Below, piece after piece: positions 1-8,040 of a stretch of DNA of 64,000 nucleotides. The DNA comes from Candidatus Onthoplasma faecipullorum (GTDB lineage Bacteria; Bacillota; Clostridia; Christensenellales; UBA1242). Within the stretch, counting starts at the first letter, position 1; each line of letters opens with the position of its first letter. Under the pieces are notes generated by a model, which worked only from the letters and a program-made list of their open reading frames with translations, made no database searches and had not been told where the DNA came from. The stretch lies in NCBI GenBank assembly GCA_019120295.1, contig DWVI01000004.1, positions 38,201 through 102,200 of the forward strand, read 5' to 3'. Made by a program: the position numbers and the translations under genes.

Positions 1-1
1 A

Positions 2-118
2 ATAATTTCACTAGTGATTAGGCACATTAACAAAAATAAACCTGATAACGAAATTGTTCTAAAAAAGAAAAATGTTGAAATTATGGAATATAGTAGAAAT
101 TACAATAAGAACAAATAA
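2..118 (+). CDS. C-terminal end of an upstream gene, possibly yidC/spoIIIJ (partial)
   Basis: An open frame runs in from the left edge and stops with TAA at 116-118. It gives a short Lys/Asn-rich tail ending in SRNYNKNK. Jag is normally encoded directly downstream of the membrane insertase YidC (SpoIIIJ), and YidC proteins end in a basic cytoplasmic tail, so this is probably the last 39 residues of YidC. The residues themselves are not diagnostic, and the assignment rests on gene order only. Confidence 0.4.
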   Translation: MISLVIRHINKNKPDNEIVLKKKNVEIMEYSRNYNKNK

Positions 119-180
119 TTTGTAACAACGATTGGTAAAAACATATAATGGTGCTACGGCACAAACAAAAGGAGAATATT

Positions 181-933
181 ATGCAAATAGAAGCAAGTGG
201 AAAAAGCGTTGAAATTGCCATACAAAATGGTCTTCTCGAATGTGGCAAAAAACGTGAAGAAGTTGAAGTGAAAGTTCTAGACCAAGGCGGAATGTTCAAA
301 AAGGCACGCGTTGAACTCAGTTGGAAAGAACCGGGCGAAGAAAATGAAGTTGTAGAAGATGTAACAGACGATGTTAGTGAAAACACCATTGCAACCGAAA
401 TTGAAGTCTCTCAAAATGAAGACGAAGCAAAAGAAAGTTTACCTGAAACAAGCGAAAAACCAAAACGTGTGGTGGACACATCTAGGTTGGTTGAACGCGG
501 AAAAGAATTTTTACTAGGTCTATCTCGCCTTGTGGACGAAACAGCAGACGTGCAAGCAGAAGCAAAAGAAAATGAAATTTCATTTTCAATCACAGGCGAA
601 AATGTTGGAAAACTTATTGGTTATCACGGAGAAAATATCCAAGCCATTCAAATGCTTCTATCTGGCTTAAAATTAAGAAGTGAAGGTCCTGTTAGAATGT
701 ATCTAGACATTGACGGTTATAAACAAAACAAAAACCAAGCAATAATTGACCTTGCCCTAAAAACAGCCGACCAAGCAGTTAAAATTGAGCGCAATATTCA
801 CCTAGACCCAATGAACGCATACGTTAGAAGAATTGTTCACACCACCCTTCAAGGTCGCGACGATGTTACAACCGAATCAACAGGCGAAGGCGAAAAGCGC
901 CACGTTGTAATTAAACCAATCTTCAAAAAATAA
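181..933 (+). CDS. jag: Jag/KhpB (EloR) RNA-binding protein
   Basis: SpoIIIJ-associated protein, a cytoplasmic RNA-binding regulator tied to cell elongation and division in Gram-positive bacteria. The N-terminal Jag_N domain starts MQIEASGKSVEIAIQNGL, followed by an acidic low-complexity linker (about residues 55-95). Next come a KH domain with the GKLIGYHG loop and a C-terminal R3H domain (NAYVRRIVH). ATG 181 is chosen over the upstream ATG at 148 because AAAGGAG at 169-175 sits at the right distance and the family begins at this residue. A strong terminator follows at 941-968. Gene order yidC-jag is typical of the origin region, although mnmE and mnmG are 30 kb away here. Confidence 0.95.
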   Translation: MQIEASGKSVEIAIQNGLLECGKKREEVEVKVLDQGGMFKKARVELSWKEPGEENEVVEDVTDDVSENTIATEIEVSQNEDEAKESLPETSEKPKRVVDTSRLVERGKEFLLGLSRLVDETADVQAEAKENEISFSITGENVGKLIGYHGENIQAIQMLLSGLKLRSEGPVRMYLDIDGYKQNKNQAIIDLALKTADQAVKIERNIHLDPMNAYVRRIVHTTLQGRDDVTTESTGEGEKRHVVIKPIFKK

Positions 934-940
934 ACACACA

Positions 941-968
941 AAAAACGGACTTAAATAGTCCGTTTTTT
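941..968 (+). terminator. Rho-independent terminator after jag
   Basis: Stem AAAAACGGAC (941-950) pairs with GTCCGTTTTT (958-967), with a 7-nt loop and a T run. The same stem sequence recurs in the terminator at 3107-3137. Confidence 0.9.
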
Positions 969-1037
969 ATTTACGCCCACAATATATTCGTTAAACCTTA
1001 GTTATTTATGTTTATAAATGTTTTCAAGTTAAAAATA

Positions 1038-1066
1038 TTGTCAAAATTATAATCTTTTGTTATAAT
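1038..1066 (+). promoter_or_regulatory. Sigma-A-type promoter
   Basis: TTGTCA (1038-1043), a 17-nt spacer and TATAAT (1061-1066) lie directly upstream of the membrane zinc-ribbon gene, whose ribosome binding site AGGAG is at 1072-1076. Confidence 0.7.
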
Positions 1067-1081
1067 TATTTAGGAGTGGTT

Positions 1082-2215
1082 ATGATGTTACAACTTGGTT
1101 TGGCATTTTTTATAACTTTAATATGTTATTTAATATTTCCTTTTATATATTTAGGCATAAATGGTAAAGTTGATCCGAAAAAAGGACATAAGTTGGCTTT
1201 ATGGAATTCTATAATTTGTGCTGGTATTTTTTTTATTTTTGGAATAATTTTAGGTCTTTCTCCGACATTTAATGGATCAATGTTTGCTCCAGCATTTTTA
1301 TATTATTTTGTTGCCAAACTAATTTTAGTTGATAAAAATAAAAAAGAAACAAAAAAAAGTGTAACGATCGAAGGACCGTATGTGAAAAAAATTTCTAGAA
1401 TTAAAAACAGTAATAATGAACCAATAAATAATAAGATGGACACACTAAATATAGTAACTGAAGAATTAAACACCTGTCCTATGTGTGGAAATACTATAAA
1501 TTCTAACACTAAAATTTGCGAAAAATGTGGTTCAGATATATCTTCAATTCAAATTCAAAAAACAAAAATTTTTAAAACTAATGTCTTGGATTTATCAAAA
1601 AAACTTTGTTTATATGAAAAAATCTCTATTGTGACACTTATTGTTTTGATCGTTTCTATTTTTATATTTATAGGAGCATTAGACATACAACATAAAAATA
1701 AAATTTCGCGTTCAAATTACACAAGCGAATTATTAGCAAATATAAATCCAAGTGTTCAAACCTATTTTCAAGAAATTGAACATGGCTACACTATACAATA
1801 TATATTATATCAAAAAATTGATGGGCAAATTGTTTGTTATGCATTTAACATGAGTACAAGCTCAAATCATATTGGTTCTGCAAATAAAGCTGATATAATA
1901 AGTTATTTTAATAATTTAATTATGTCAGAACCACCTAAAAGTTTTACGTGTCCCGTACTTTTATCTTTTACAATAATTATTCCTATATTAGAATTTGCTT
2001 GTATAATAATTTTGATTGTTTTATTTAAAAAAGATGAAAAAGAGCTTTATAATATTCTGGTTTTAAACGCAAATAAAGAAATTTCACATTCTTTATCTTT
2101 AAAAGACAATCATTTAAAATATGAAAAGCAACTAATCACTAAAACTGAATATTTTAAAAATAAAAAATCAATCTTGCATAATATTGTTAAAAATAAATTT
2201 ACATTCTTATTATAA
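1082..2215 (+). CDS. Membrane protein with a zinc ribbon, unknown function
   Basis: I do not recognise a named family. The N-terminus has about three hydrophobic segments (roughly residues 3-25, 40-62 and 66-82). A cytosolic stretch follows with a CxxC...CxxC zinc ribbon (CPMCGNTINSNTKICEKCG, about residues 132-150). Two more membrane segments lie near residues 178-203 and 293-320, and the tail is Lys-rich. ATG 1082 (or 1085) is preferred to GTG 1076, which overlaps the AGGAG at 1072-1076. The ADP-ribosylglycohydrolase gene starts 20 nt downstream, so the two are probably co-transcribed. The gene is very AT-rich. Confidence 0.75.
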   Translation: MMLQLGLAFFITLICYLIFPFIYLGINGKVDPKKGHKLALWNSIICAGIFFIFGIILGLSPTFNGSMFAPAFLYYFVAKLILVDKNKKETKKSVTIEGPYVKKISRIKNSNNEPINNKMDTLNIVTEELNTCPMCGNTINSNTKICEKCGSDISSIQIQKTKIFKTNVLDLSKKLCLYEKISIVTLIVLIVSIFIFIGALDIQHKNKISRSNYTSELLANINPSVQTYFQEIEHGYTIQYILYQKIDGQIVCYAFNMSTSSNHIGSANKADIISYFNNLIMSEPPKSFTCPVLLSFTIIIPILEFACIIILIVLFKKDEKELYNILVLNANKEISHSLSLKDNHLKYEKQLITKTEYFKNKKSILHNIVKNKFTFLL

Positions 2216-2234
2216 TTATGTTAAAGGAGTAAAA

Positions 2235-3089
2235 TTGGACAAACTATCTGGTATATATGGTGCAATTATTGGAGATATTGCAGGGTCGAGATTTGAATTT
2301 AAACCACATAGAAATAAGGATTTTGAATTGCTTTATTCATTTAGTGGAAATGGATATAGCGAAAATCAAACAGTGGAAGATTTATTTAAAAGTAGTCACT
2401 TTACTGATGACACAGTTATGACAATTGCCGTTGCAAATGCTCTTATTGAAGCAAATGGTAAATACGACAATCTAACTGAATTGGTTGTGAAAAATATGAA
2501 AACTTTTGGGAATAAATATCCTTACCGCGGATATGGTTATAATTTCCAACAATGGTTAATTAGAGATACTGTTGAACCATACAATTCGTTAGGAAACGGA
2601 AGTGCTATGCGAATAAGCGCTGTACCATACTTTGCAAAAAATATAGAAGAAGTTAAGAAATTTTCAAAAATGGTGAGTGAAGTTACACACAATCACCCAG
2701 AAGGTATAAAAGGTGCGGAAGCAGTGGCTGTTGCAATTTACTTAGCGCTTCATAACCATACAAAAGAAGAGATTTTAAAGGAAATAGAAGAAAATTATTA
2801 TAGTCTTGATTTTGATTATGAAGAATTGAAACAGAGTTATAAATTTAACGAAACTTGCCCAGGTTCTGTGCCCCAATCAATTTTTGCATTTAAAATTTCA
2901 ACGACTTACGAAGATACAATTCGCACTGCAATTTCCATGGGTGGAGATGCTGACACTATGGCTTGCATATCAGGCGCAATTGCTGGGGCATTTTATGGAG
3001 TGCCGAATAACCTTAAAAAGGACGTATTAAAGTTTATACCAAGCGAATTTATTGATATTTTAAATAAATTTGAAAAATCTATTTTGTAA
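2235..3089 (+). CDS. ADP-ribosylglycohydrolase family protein
   Basis: Predicted to be an ADP-ribosyl-acceptor hydrolase of the DraG/ARH fold, which removes ADP-ribose from proteins or nucleic acids using a two-metal centre. Visible motifs are GDIAGSRFE (residues 13-21), the metal-binding TDDT (57-60), GNGSAMR and the C-terminal GGDADTMACISGA (236-248), all characteristic of the family. The start is TTG 2235: AAAGGAG at 2223-2229 is 5 nt upstream and the protein then begins MDKLSGIYGAIIGDIAGS. It follows the membrane zinc-ribbon gene in a probable operon and is closed by the terminator at 3107-3137. The natural substrate cannot be read from sequence. Confidence 0.93.
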   Translation: MDKLSGIYGAIIGDIAGSRFEFKPHRNKDFELLYSFSGNGYSENQTVEDLFKSSHFTDDTVMTIAVANALIEANGKYDNLTELVVKNMKTFGNKYPYRGYGYNFQQWLIRDTVEPYNSLGNGSAMRISAVPYFAKNIEEVKKFSKMVSEVTHNHPEGIKGAEAVAVAIYLALHNHTKEEILKEIEENYYSLDFDYEELKQSYKFNETCPGSVPQSIFAFKISTTYEDTIRTAISMGGDADTMACISGAIAGAFYGVPNNLKKDVLKFIPSEFIDILNKFEKSIL

Positions 3090-3106
3090 AAATATACTTA
3101 CAGCAT

Positions 3107-3137
3107 GAAAAAAACGGACTACTTTATGTCCGTTTTT
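3107..3137 (+). terminator. Rho-independent terminator
   Basis: AAAAACGGAC / GTCCGTTTTT stem with a T run after the ADP-ribosylglycohydrolase gene. The stem is identical in sequence to the jag terminator. Confidence 0.88.
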
Positions 3138-3225
3138 CATTTTTATAAGGTTTAATAGGTTGTTTAAAATTTTTATAATTTATCTTTAACTTTACAGTTT
3201 TTTAACGAATTATGTTTATTTGAGA

Positions 3226-3756
3226 CTAGTCGTCGTCTTCGTCGTCCTTGTCGTCATCTTTATCATCATCGTCATCGTCGTCGTCATCTTCTTCGTCGTC
3301 GTCAAAATCGTCGTCATCATCGTCAATATCGTCTAGGTCAAGGTCGTCGTCTTCGTCGTCCATATCTTTATCTAAATCGTCGTCAAAGCCAAAGTCGTCA
3401 ACAATGCCTGTGGTGTCTTCGTCGTCATCAACTTCTTCATAATCTTCGTCTTCTTCGTCATCTTCTTCGTCGTCGTCCGAAATATATTTGTGCCAATCTG
3501 CCACTTCTTTATCTTCGTCTTCTTCACTTGCAACAATGCCTAATTCTTGTTTGCAACTATCGCAAATCTCTTGGTCATTTTGCACAAAGTTAATTTTACA
3601 AATTGGGCAAAGTTCAAGGTCGCCAATGTCGTCGTCCGAAGACTGAATTAATTTCATTTCTTTTTTGCAAACATTGCAATATTGGTCACTCTTTTTGATG
3701 TAGTTCAATTCACATCTTGGGCAAAGAATCCAAACAGGTTTTGTTGATTTAGCCAT
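3226..3756 (-). CDS. Zinc-ribbon protein with very acidic C-terminal tail, unknown function
   Basis: About 176 residues. The N-terminal third carries two CxxC...CxxC modules (LCPRCELNYIKKSDQYCNVC and LCPICKINFVQNDQEICDSC). The remainder is almost pure Asp/Glu, from about residue 90 to the end. The tail resembles the acidic tail of RNA polymerase delta (RpoE), but no delta-type helical domain is visible. ATG 3756 is chosen over ATG 3765 because AAGGAG abuts the latter with no spacing. A promoter at 3832-3860 drives it. Polymerase or nucleic-acid association is only a guess; the Ser-rich frame on the opposite strand is a shadow. Confidence 0.75.
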   Translation of the reverse strand: MAKSTKPVWILCPRCELNYIKKSDQYCNVCKKEMKLIQSSDDDIGDLELCPICKINFVQNDQEICDSCKQELGIVASEEDEDKEVADWHKYISDDDEEDDEEDEDYEEVDDDEDTTGIVDDFGFDDDLDKDMDDEDDDLDLDDIDDDDDDFDDDEEDDDDDDDDDKDDDKDDEDDD

Positions 3757-3831
3757 AAAATCCATCTCCTTATTAAATGAAATTATATTTAAAAATTAAG
3801 TGTTTTATAACCTTTAATTTTTACTTAGTAT

Positions 3832-3860
3832 ATTATAATTAGCAAAATATATTTTGTCTA
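3832..3860 (-). promoter_or_regulatory. Sigma-A-type promoter for the acidic zinc-ribbon gene
   Basis: On the minus strand, TAGACA (3855-3860), a 17-nt spacer and TATAAT (3832-3837) lie about 75 nt upstream of the start codon. The rest of the 3757-4192 spacer is AT-rich and holds two Spo0A-box matches but no gene. Confidence 0.65.
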
Positions 3861-4133
3861 CTAATTTTAACACAATTTTTAAAATAATTTCTTGGTTTCA
3901 TTGTGTCGTTGTATAAACACTACATATTAAAATACAACAAAAAATGATAAATATACTAAATAGTAAAAAAAATTTCGCAATTATTATTGCTAGTTTTTTT
4001 CATTACATAGATATAGTAATATCCACAACTTTTTATATTAAAAATGTATAAGACTAAACAAAATTAGATATAAAAAGTTATAAAATACTTATTTTTAAGA
4101 TTTTGTGGTATTTTAAGTAAATTTGCAAAAAAT

Positions 4134-4169
4134 TGTCGAAAAATAAATATAATCTTTACCCTTTCGACA
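4134..4169. promoter_or_regulatory. Two Spo0A-box (0A box) matches facing each other
   Basis: TGTCGAA at 4134-4140 and its complement TTCGACA at 4163-4169 match the Spo0A binding consensus exactly. They lie just 3' of spo0A itself. With AT-rich DNA a 7-mer can occur by chance, so function is unproven. Confidence 0.4.
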
Positions 4170-4192
4170 AATTATTCAGTTTAAAAAATTCG

Positions 4193-4936
4193 TTACGCGC
4201 CTTCTATAAGCATTTTATCTGCTACTAATGCTATAAATTCCCCATTAGTTGGTTTTTCATTGCTTGAATACACTTTAATTCCAAACAAATTGTTTATATT
4301 TTCAATCTTTCCCCTGTTCCAAGCAACTTCAATCGCGTGACGAATTGCTCGCTCTACCTTTGATGCGCTGGTGGAATATTTTTCCGCAATTGTAGGATAC
4401 AATTTTTTTGTTATTGAATTAATAATTTCTGGATTTGCAATAGCAAGTTTAATGGCTTCTCTTAGGAATTGGTAACCTTTAATGTGTGCTGGAATACCAA
4501 CAGTTATAAATATGTTTGTGATTTTTTCTTCTATTTGATTAGTTTTACCATTGTACACTCTTCCGCCCGATTTGTTTTCGCTCATTATATCTTCAATTCT
4601 ATCTTTTAGCGTTTCAAAATCAAACGGTTTTATGCAGTAGTAACTAGCACCCATAGAAATTGCTTTGTTTATAAACCCATCAATCGACAAGCTTGACTGT
4701 ATAATAACTTTTGTTTTAGATAAATCTGCTTTTTCAAGTAGTTTGAAGCCATCTGCACCTTGCAAAACAATATCGGTAATAACTAAGTCTGGTTTAAACT
4801 TGTTTACGAGTTCAATCAACTCTTCCCCATTGTTTGTGGTGGCTACAACATCGTAACCGATGTTTTTAAAATTCTTATCTAAACAGTCAATTAACTGCTT
4901 GTCTTCGTCTGCTAGTACAACTTTTAATTTGTTCAT
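4193..4936 (-). CDS. spo0A: Sporulation master regulator Spo0A
   Basis: Response regulator that commits the cell to endospore formation when phosphorylated. The receiver domain covers residues 1-120, with the acidic pocket D10/E11, the phosphoacceptor D55 in DLVITD and the lysine in CIKPFD. The C-terminal Spo0A DNA-binding domain includes GIPAHIKGYQFLREAI and the recognition region SASKVERAIRHAIEVAW. Length 247 is slightly short of the usual 260-275 because the linker is short. The start has the ribosome binding site AAAGGGGG. In most spore formers it follows recN and spoIVB, but here those genes are near 58-64 kb. 0A boxes flank the gene. Confidence 0.97.
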   Translation of the reverse strand: MNKLKVVLADEDKQLIDCLDKNFKNIGYDVVATTNNGEELIELVNKFKPDLVITDIVLQGADGFKLLEKADLSKTKVIIQSSLSIDGFINKAISMGASYYCIKPFDFETLKDRIEDIMSENKSGGRVYNGKTNQIEEKITNIFITVGIPAHIKGYQFLREAIKLAIANPEIINSITKKLYPTIAEKYSTSASKVERAIRHAIEVAWNRGKIENINNLFGIKVYSSNEKPTNGEFIALVADKMLIEGA

Positions 4937-5063
4937 TATTTCCCCCTTTTAATTTAGTGATTTAACACGATTTAATTCTAGCAAAAAAAGATGTGATTAT
5001 GAAAGATTTTGTAGGGTAAAATATGTTTGTTTTTAACGATTATTAACTAATTAAAAAATAAAA

Positions 5064-5070
5064 TGTCGAA
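5064..5070 (+). promoter_or_regulatory. Spo0A-box match upstream of spo0A
   Basis: Exact TGTCGAA about 130 nt upstream of the spo0A start, in the 407-nt spacer between spo0A and the divergent sipL-like gene. Placement suits autoregulation or control of sipL. I see no other clear element in this spacer. Confidence 0.4.
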
Positions 5071-5343
5071 AACGTTGCAAAAGTTTGTTTTAAAAAAGAT
5101 TTTTAATCAGATTATCACTAATTTATGTTAAATTTAAGTTTATTTGTAAAATTTGGTTTTTGCTATTTAAATAAAAATTGAAAAAATTTTAGTTAAAATT
5201 GTTGCTAAAAACATAGAAAATCATTTTTACATTAAATCAATCATAAAAACGCCCACACCCAAATAAACTAATTTTAAGTTAATTTTTAAAAACAATCATA
5301 ATTTTATTTTTCATTTTATAGATTAGTTTAGAAGGAGGCTATA

Positions 5344-6852
5344 ATGCAGAGTAGCGATAGTTTAAAAATTACATATGCAAAAAATTTAGACAAATATAAC
5401 TTTAATTTGCCTGTTAATATTCCTGTTGACTCAAATATTAATATTAAAAAGATATTAGATATTGATAGTTATATTTTTGACGACCGCATAGAGTGCGGAA
5501 ATAGCAAGGCGGTTTACACAGGTAAAGTTGGTGTCAAAGTTTTATACGTTGACACAGACAACGTAACCGGAACCCTTACTTATGACCAATCTTTTAGTGA
5601 AACAATTTTAGACCCATCAATTACGTCCGACTGCTTTATAACAAACGTAAACACAAGCATTCAAAACAATATTATCTCGTTTGACGGCACTATTAAACTC
5701 AATTTAGAAATAACCATAAGCAACATGTTATACCTAAACATGCCAATGAATGCAAATTGCAATCAATTTGAAAATATGATTGTTAAAAAGAGTGAAATTA
5801 ACACGTACTCGATTTCCGATTACATCAACACATCTTTTGAATACACCGCCAACATGGAATGTAAGGACAATTTAACAAAAATATTATCCTACAACGCTTA
5901 CTTTACCCCAACAAACGTGCAATCAGAAAATGGTTATGCTGTTGTTGAAGGAAAAATATATTCGTCCCTGACCTATGAAACCAGCAGTGATGATGATACT
6001 CAAATGTTGGAACTAACCGATATTCAAAACATCAAACAAGAAATCAACTTTGATAAATTAGACAAAGACTGCGTGCTTGACTTAACCTTTAATTTAGATA
6101 AGTCAAGGGAAAACATAACGTCCGAAATTGAAGACGGCAAATGTGAAATAACAATAACTCACACTATAAAAGTGAGAGGAGTATGTTTAAATTCTATTTC
6201 AATAGATGTTATAGACGACATTTATAGTGTGGATAATGATGTTGATGTTACTCTAAACACTCGTGAATACAACAAAAGCGTGCAATGTATGAATTTTGCT
6301 GACGACATATCTAGTGAAGTTAAATTAGACGCAAGTGAGCCAGCCATAGACGAAATAATTTGCAACTCAAATATTCGTGCAGAGATTACAAATCACTATA
6401 TAAAAGATGAATGTGTGTACTTTGAAGGAATTGTTACGTCCGATTTAATTTACATTGACGAAAACAAAGAAAAATCATGCAAAACAGTTGAAGTGCCTTT
6501 TGTTATCAACTCAAAAATTAAAATGGAAAAGTTAGATTGTGCTCATCACTCTATAACTATAACCGATTGTAAGGTACGCGCAAAACGTGGCACTATAATT
6601 GAAGTTCAATATTCGCTTTGCATTAATTTCTGCGTATTTGTAACAGATCGCAAGTCAATGGTAGACAATATAACCATTGGAAAACCAATAGAATACGGTG
6701 ATATTGATTATCAAATATTCCTTGCTAAACCTGGTGAAAGTGTGTGGGACCTATGCAAACGAATTCGCATTCACCCAGACGATATTTCAAAGTATAATAA
6801 AGACTTACCACTTGTTATGAATGGCGGTGAAAAAGTTATTATAAAAAGATAA
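5344..6852 (+). CDS. sipL: SipL-like SPOCS (DUF3794)/LysM spore morphogenetic protein
   Basis: Spore-coat morphogenesis protein. The family member SipL of Clostridioides difficile binds SpoIVA through its C-terminal LysM domain and tethers coat to the forespore. This protein has the same architecture and length (502 aa): successive SPOCS/DUF3794 repeats of beta-rich sequence over about residues 15-440, then a LysM module near residues 458-502 (AKPGESVWDLCKRIRIHPDD...GEKVIIKR). It has no signal peptide or membrane segment, as expected for a mother-cell cytosolic coat protein. The start has AGGAGG at 5332-5337. The gene is divergent from spo0A. Many DUF3794 proteins exist, so identity as the SpoIVA partner is inferred from architecture. 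Confidence 0.82.
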   Translation: MQSSDSLKITYAKNLDKYNFNLPVNIPVDSNINIKKILDIDSYIFDDRIECGNSKAVYTGKVGVKVLYVDTDNVTGTLTYDQSFSETILDPSITSDCFITNVNTSIQNNIISFDGTIKLNLEITISNMLYLNMPMNANCNQFENMIVKKSEINTYSISDYINTSFEYTANMECKDNLTKILSYNAYFTPTNVQSENGYAVVEGKIYSSLTYETSSDDDTQMLELTDIQNIKQEINFDKLDKDCVLDLTFNLDKSRENITSEIEDGKCEITITHTIKVRGVCLNSISIDVIDDIYSVDNDVDVTLNTREYNKSVQCMNFADDISSEVKLDASEPAIDEIICNSNIRAEITNHYIKDECVYFEGIVTSDLIYIDENKEKSCKTVEVPFVINSKIKMEKLDCAHHSITITDCKVRAKRGTIIEVQYSLCINFCVFVTDRKSMVDNITIGKPIEYGDIDYQIFLAKPGESVWDLCKRIRIHPDDISKYNKDLPLVMNGGEKVIIKR

Positions 6853-6992
6853 CCAATTTTAAATTACATTTAAAACTCTTAAACACTAACTCACTATATT
6901 ATTTATAAAAATTTTAAACTCTCGCACTCAATACATAAATAAACTTAAACTTAAATAAATAAAACTAACAATTTACTTGTTAGTGGCCCTAA

Positions 6993-7019
6993 AAAAACCT
7001 ATCAATAAGATAGGTTTTT
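6993..7019. terminator. Bidirectional terminator between sipL and gpsA
   Basis: AAAACCTATC (6994-7003) pairs with GATAGGTTTT (7009-7018), with A and T runs on both sides. It can end sipL on the plus strand and gpsA on the minus strand; the stem overlaps the gpsA stop. A smaller hairpin, CTAACAA/TTGTTAG, lies at 6964-6982. Confidence 0.85.
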
Positions 7020-8040
7020 ATTTCATTTCTAATGCTTCGGTTATTTTTTCACTTATGTATTTACCCGCGGTTTCTAGTGGAATGTGACCATTAACTATAT
7101 CATTAACCGCTTCACAAATTGGCATTTTTAATTGTTGTTGTTCGCTTGCGCGCGCGTTGAATTGATTTTTCTTTAAAATTAGTGCATCACTCGTTTTAAT
7201 TCCTTCAACAGTGCAAGGAATAACAAATTCTCTAATCTTATCATTATCAAGTGAAAGTTCTTTAACAATCTCTCTACCATACGTTAGGTTTTTACTGTTA
7301 TGATCAAAAAGTGTGGCTTGGAAATCGCCCAAAAAAGCGAGCCCAGACGCACTATCTTTATCACCGCCAAGCGCATCAATAAACATACCTAATTCTTTAA
7401 CGCTTGCAGGCATAAGCGGTCCTTTTTTCTGTTCCATATTAGAGCCTTCAAGAATGCCTGCTGCAATACCAATAACATTTTTAGCAGCAGCGCCATACTC
7501 TGTGCCAATAATGTCATTTGAATAAGTTATATCTATCACTTTTTCACGCGTTAAAACTTTGGTAAGCCTTTTTGCGTACTGCTCACGATATGCAGAGATT
7601 ATCATATTTGTTGGTTGACCTGCAACAATCGATTGCACGTGGCCAGGGCCAACCCAAACGGCAATATTATCCTTTTTAACGCCGTTATCAAGCAAAATTT
7701 CACTAAGTCTTCTACCTGTTGTTGCTTCCACGCCCTTCATAGCAACAATGTAGTGTTTGTTTTCATAACCTTTAATCTTTTTAACGTTACTCATAAGGTT
7801 ATCAAGTGCTTGGCTTAGTATGGAAATAATTATGATGTTGCTATGCTTAACTGCACGCTCAAGGTCATGCGTGAAATTCACATTTTCAGATAATGTCACG
7901 TATTTATTTTTGCGCGTTAAAAACAGAGGATTTTCCTTTTCTTCGTTTCTCTCCCACATTAACACGTCATAATTTAGTTTATCCATACAAAAGGCAATGT
8001 TGCTTGCCCACCTACCAGCACCTAAAATACTAATTTTCAT
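7018..8040 (-). CDS. gpsA: Glycerol-3-phosphate dehydrogenase, NAD(P)+-dependent
   Basis: Reduces dihydroxyacetone phosphate to sn-glycerol-3-phosphate for phospholipid synthesis in the cytoplasm. Evidence is an N-terminal Rossmann fold beginning MKISILGAGRWASNIAF, the substrate segment GPGHVQSIVAGQPTN (a variant of the usual GPSHAEE), the lysine-bearing GAAAKNVIGIAAG, and a C-terminal all-helical domain with GLAFLGDFQATLFD. The usual glycine-rich GxGxxG ends in Ala here (GAGRWA). The gene starts inside the last codons of lysS (11-nt overlap), so the two are translationally coupled. The sequence is divergent for GpsA but complete at 340 aa. Confidence 0.9.
   Translation of the reverse strand: MKISILGAGRWASNIAFCMDKLNYDVLMWERNEEKENPLFLTRKNKYVTLSENVNFTHDLERAVKHSNIIIISILSQALDNLMSNVKKIKGYENKHYIVAMKGVEATTGRRLSEILLDNGVKKDNIAVWVGPGHVQSIVAGQPTNMIISAYREQYAKRLTKVLTREKVIDITYSNDIIGTEYGAAAKNVIGIAAGILEGSNMEQKKGPLMPASVKELGMFIDALGGDKDSASGLAFLGDFQATLFDHNSKNLTYGREIVKELSLDNDKIREFVIPCTVEGIKTSDALILKKNQFNARASEQQQLKMPICEAVNDIVNGHIPLETAGKYISEKITEALEMK

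Noticed and set aside
3248-3442. Plus-strand Ser-rich open frame
   Set aside because: It is the antisense shadow of the Asp/Glu-rich tail of the zinc-ribbon protein.
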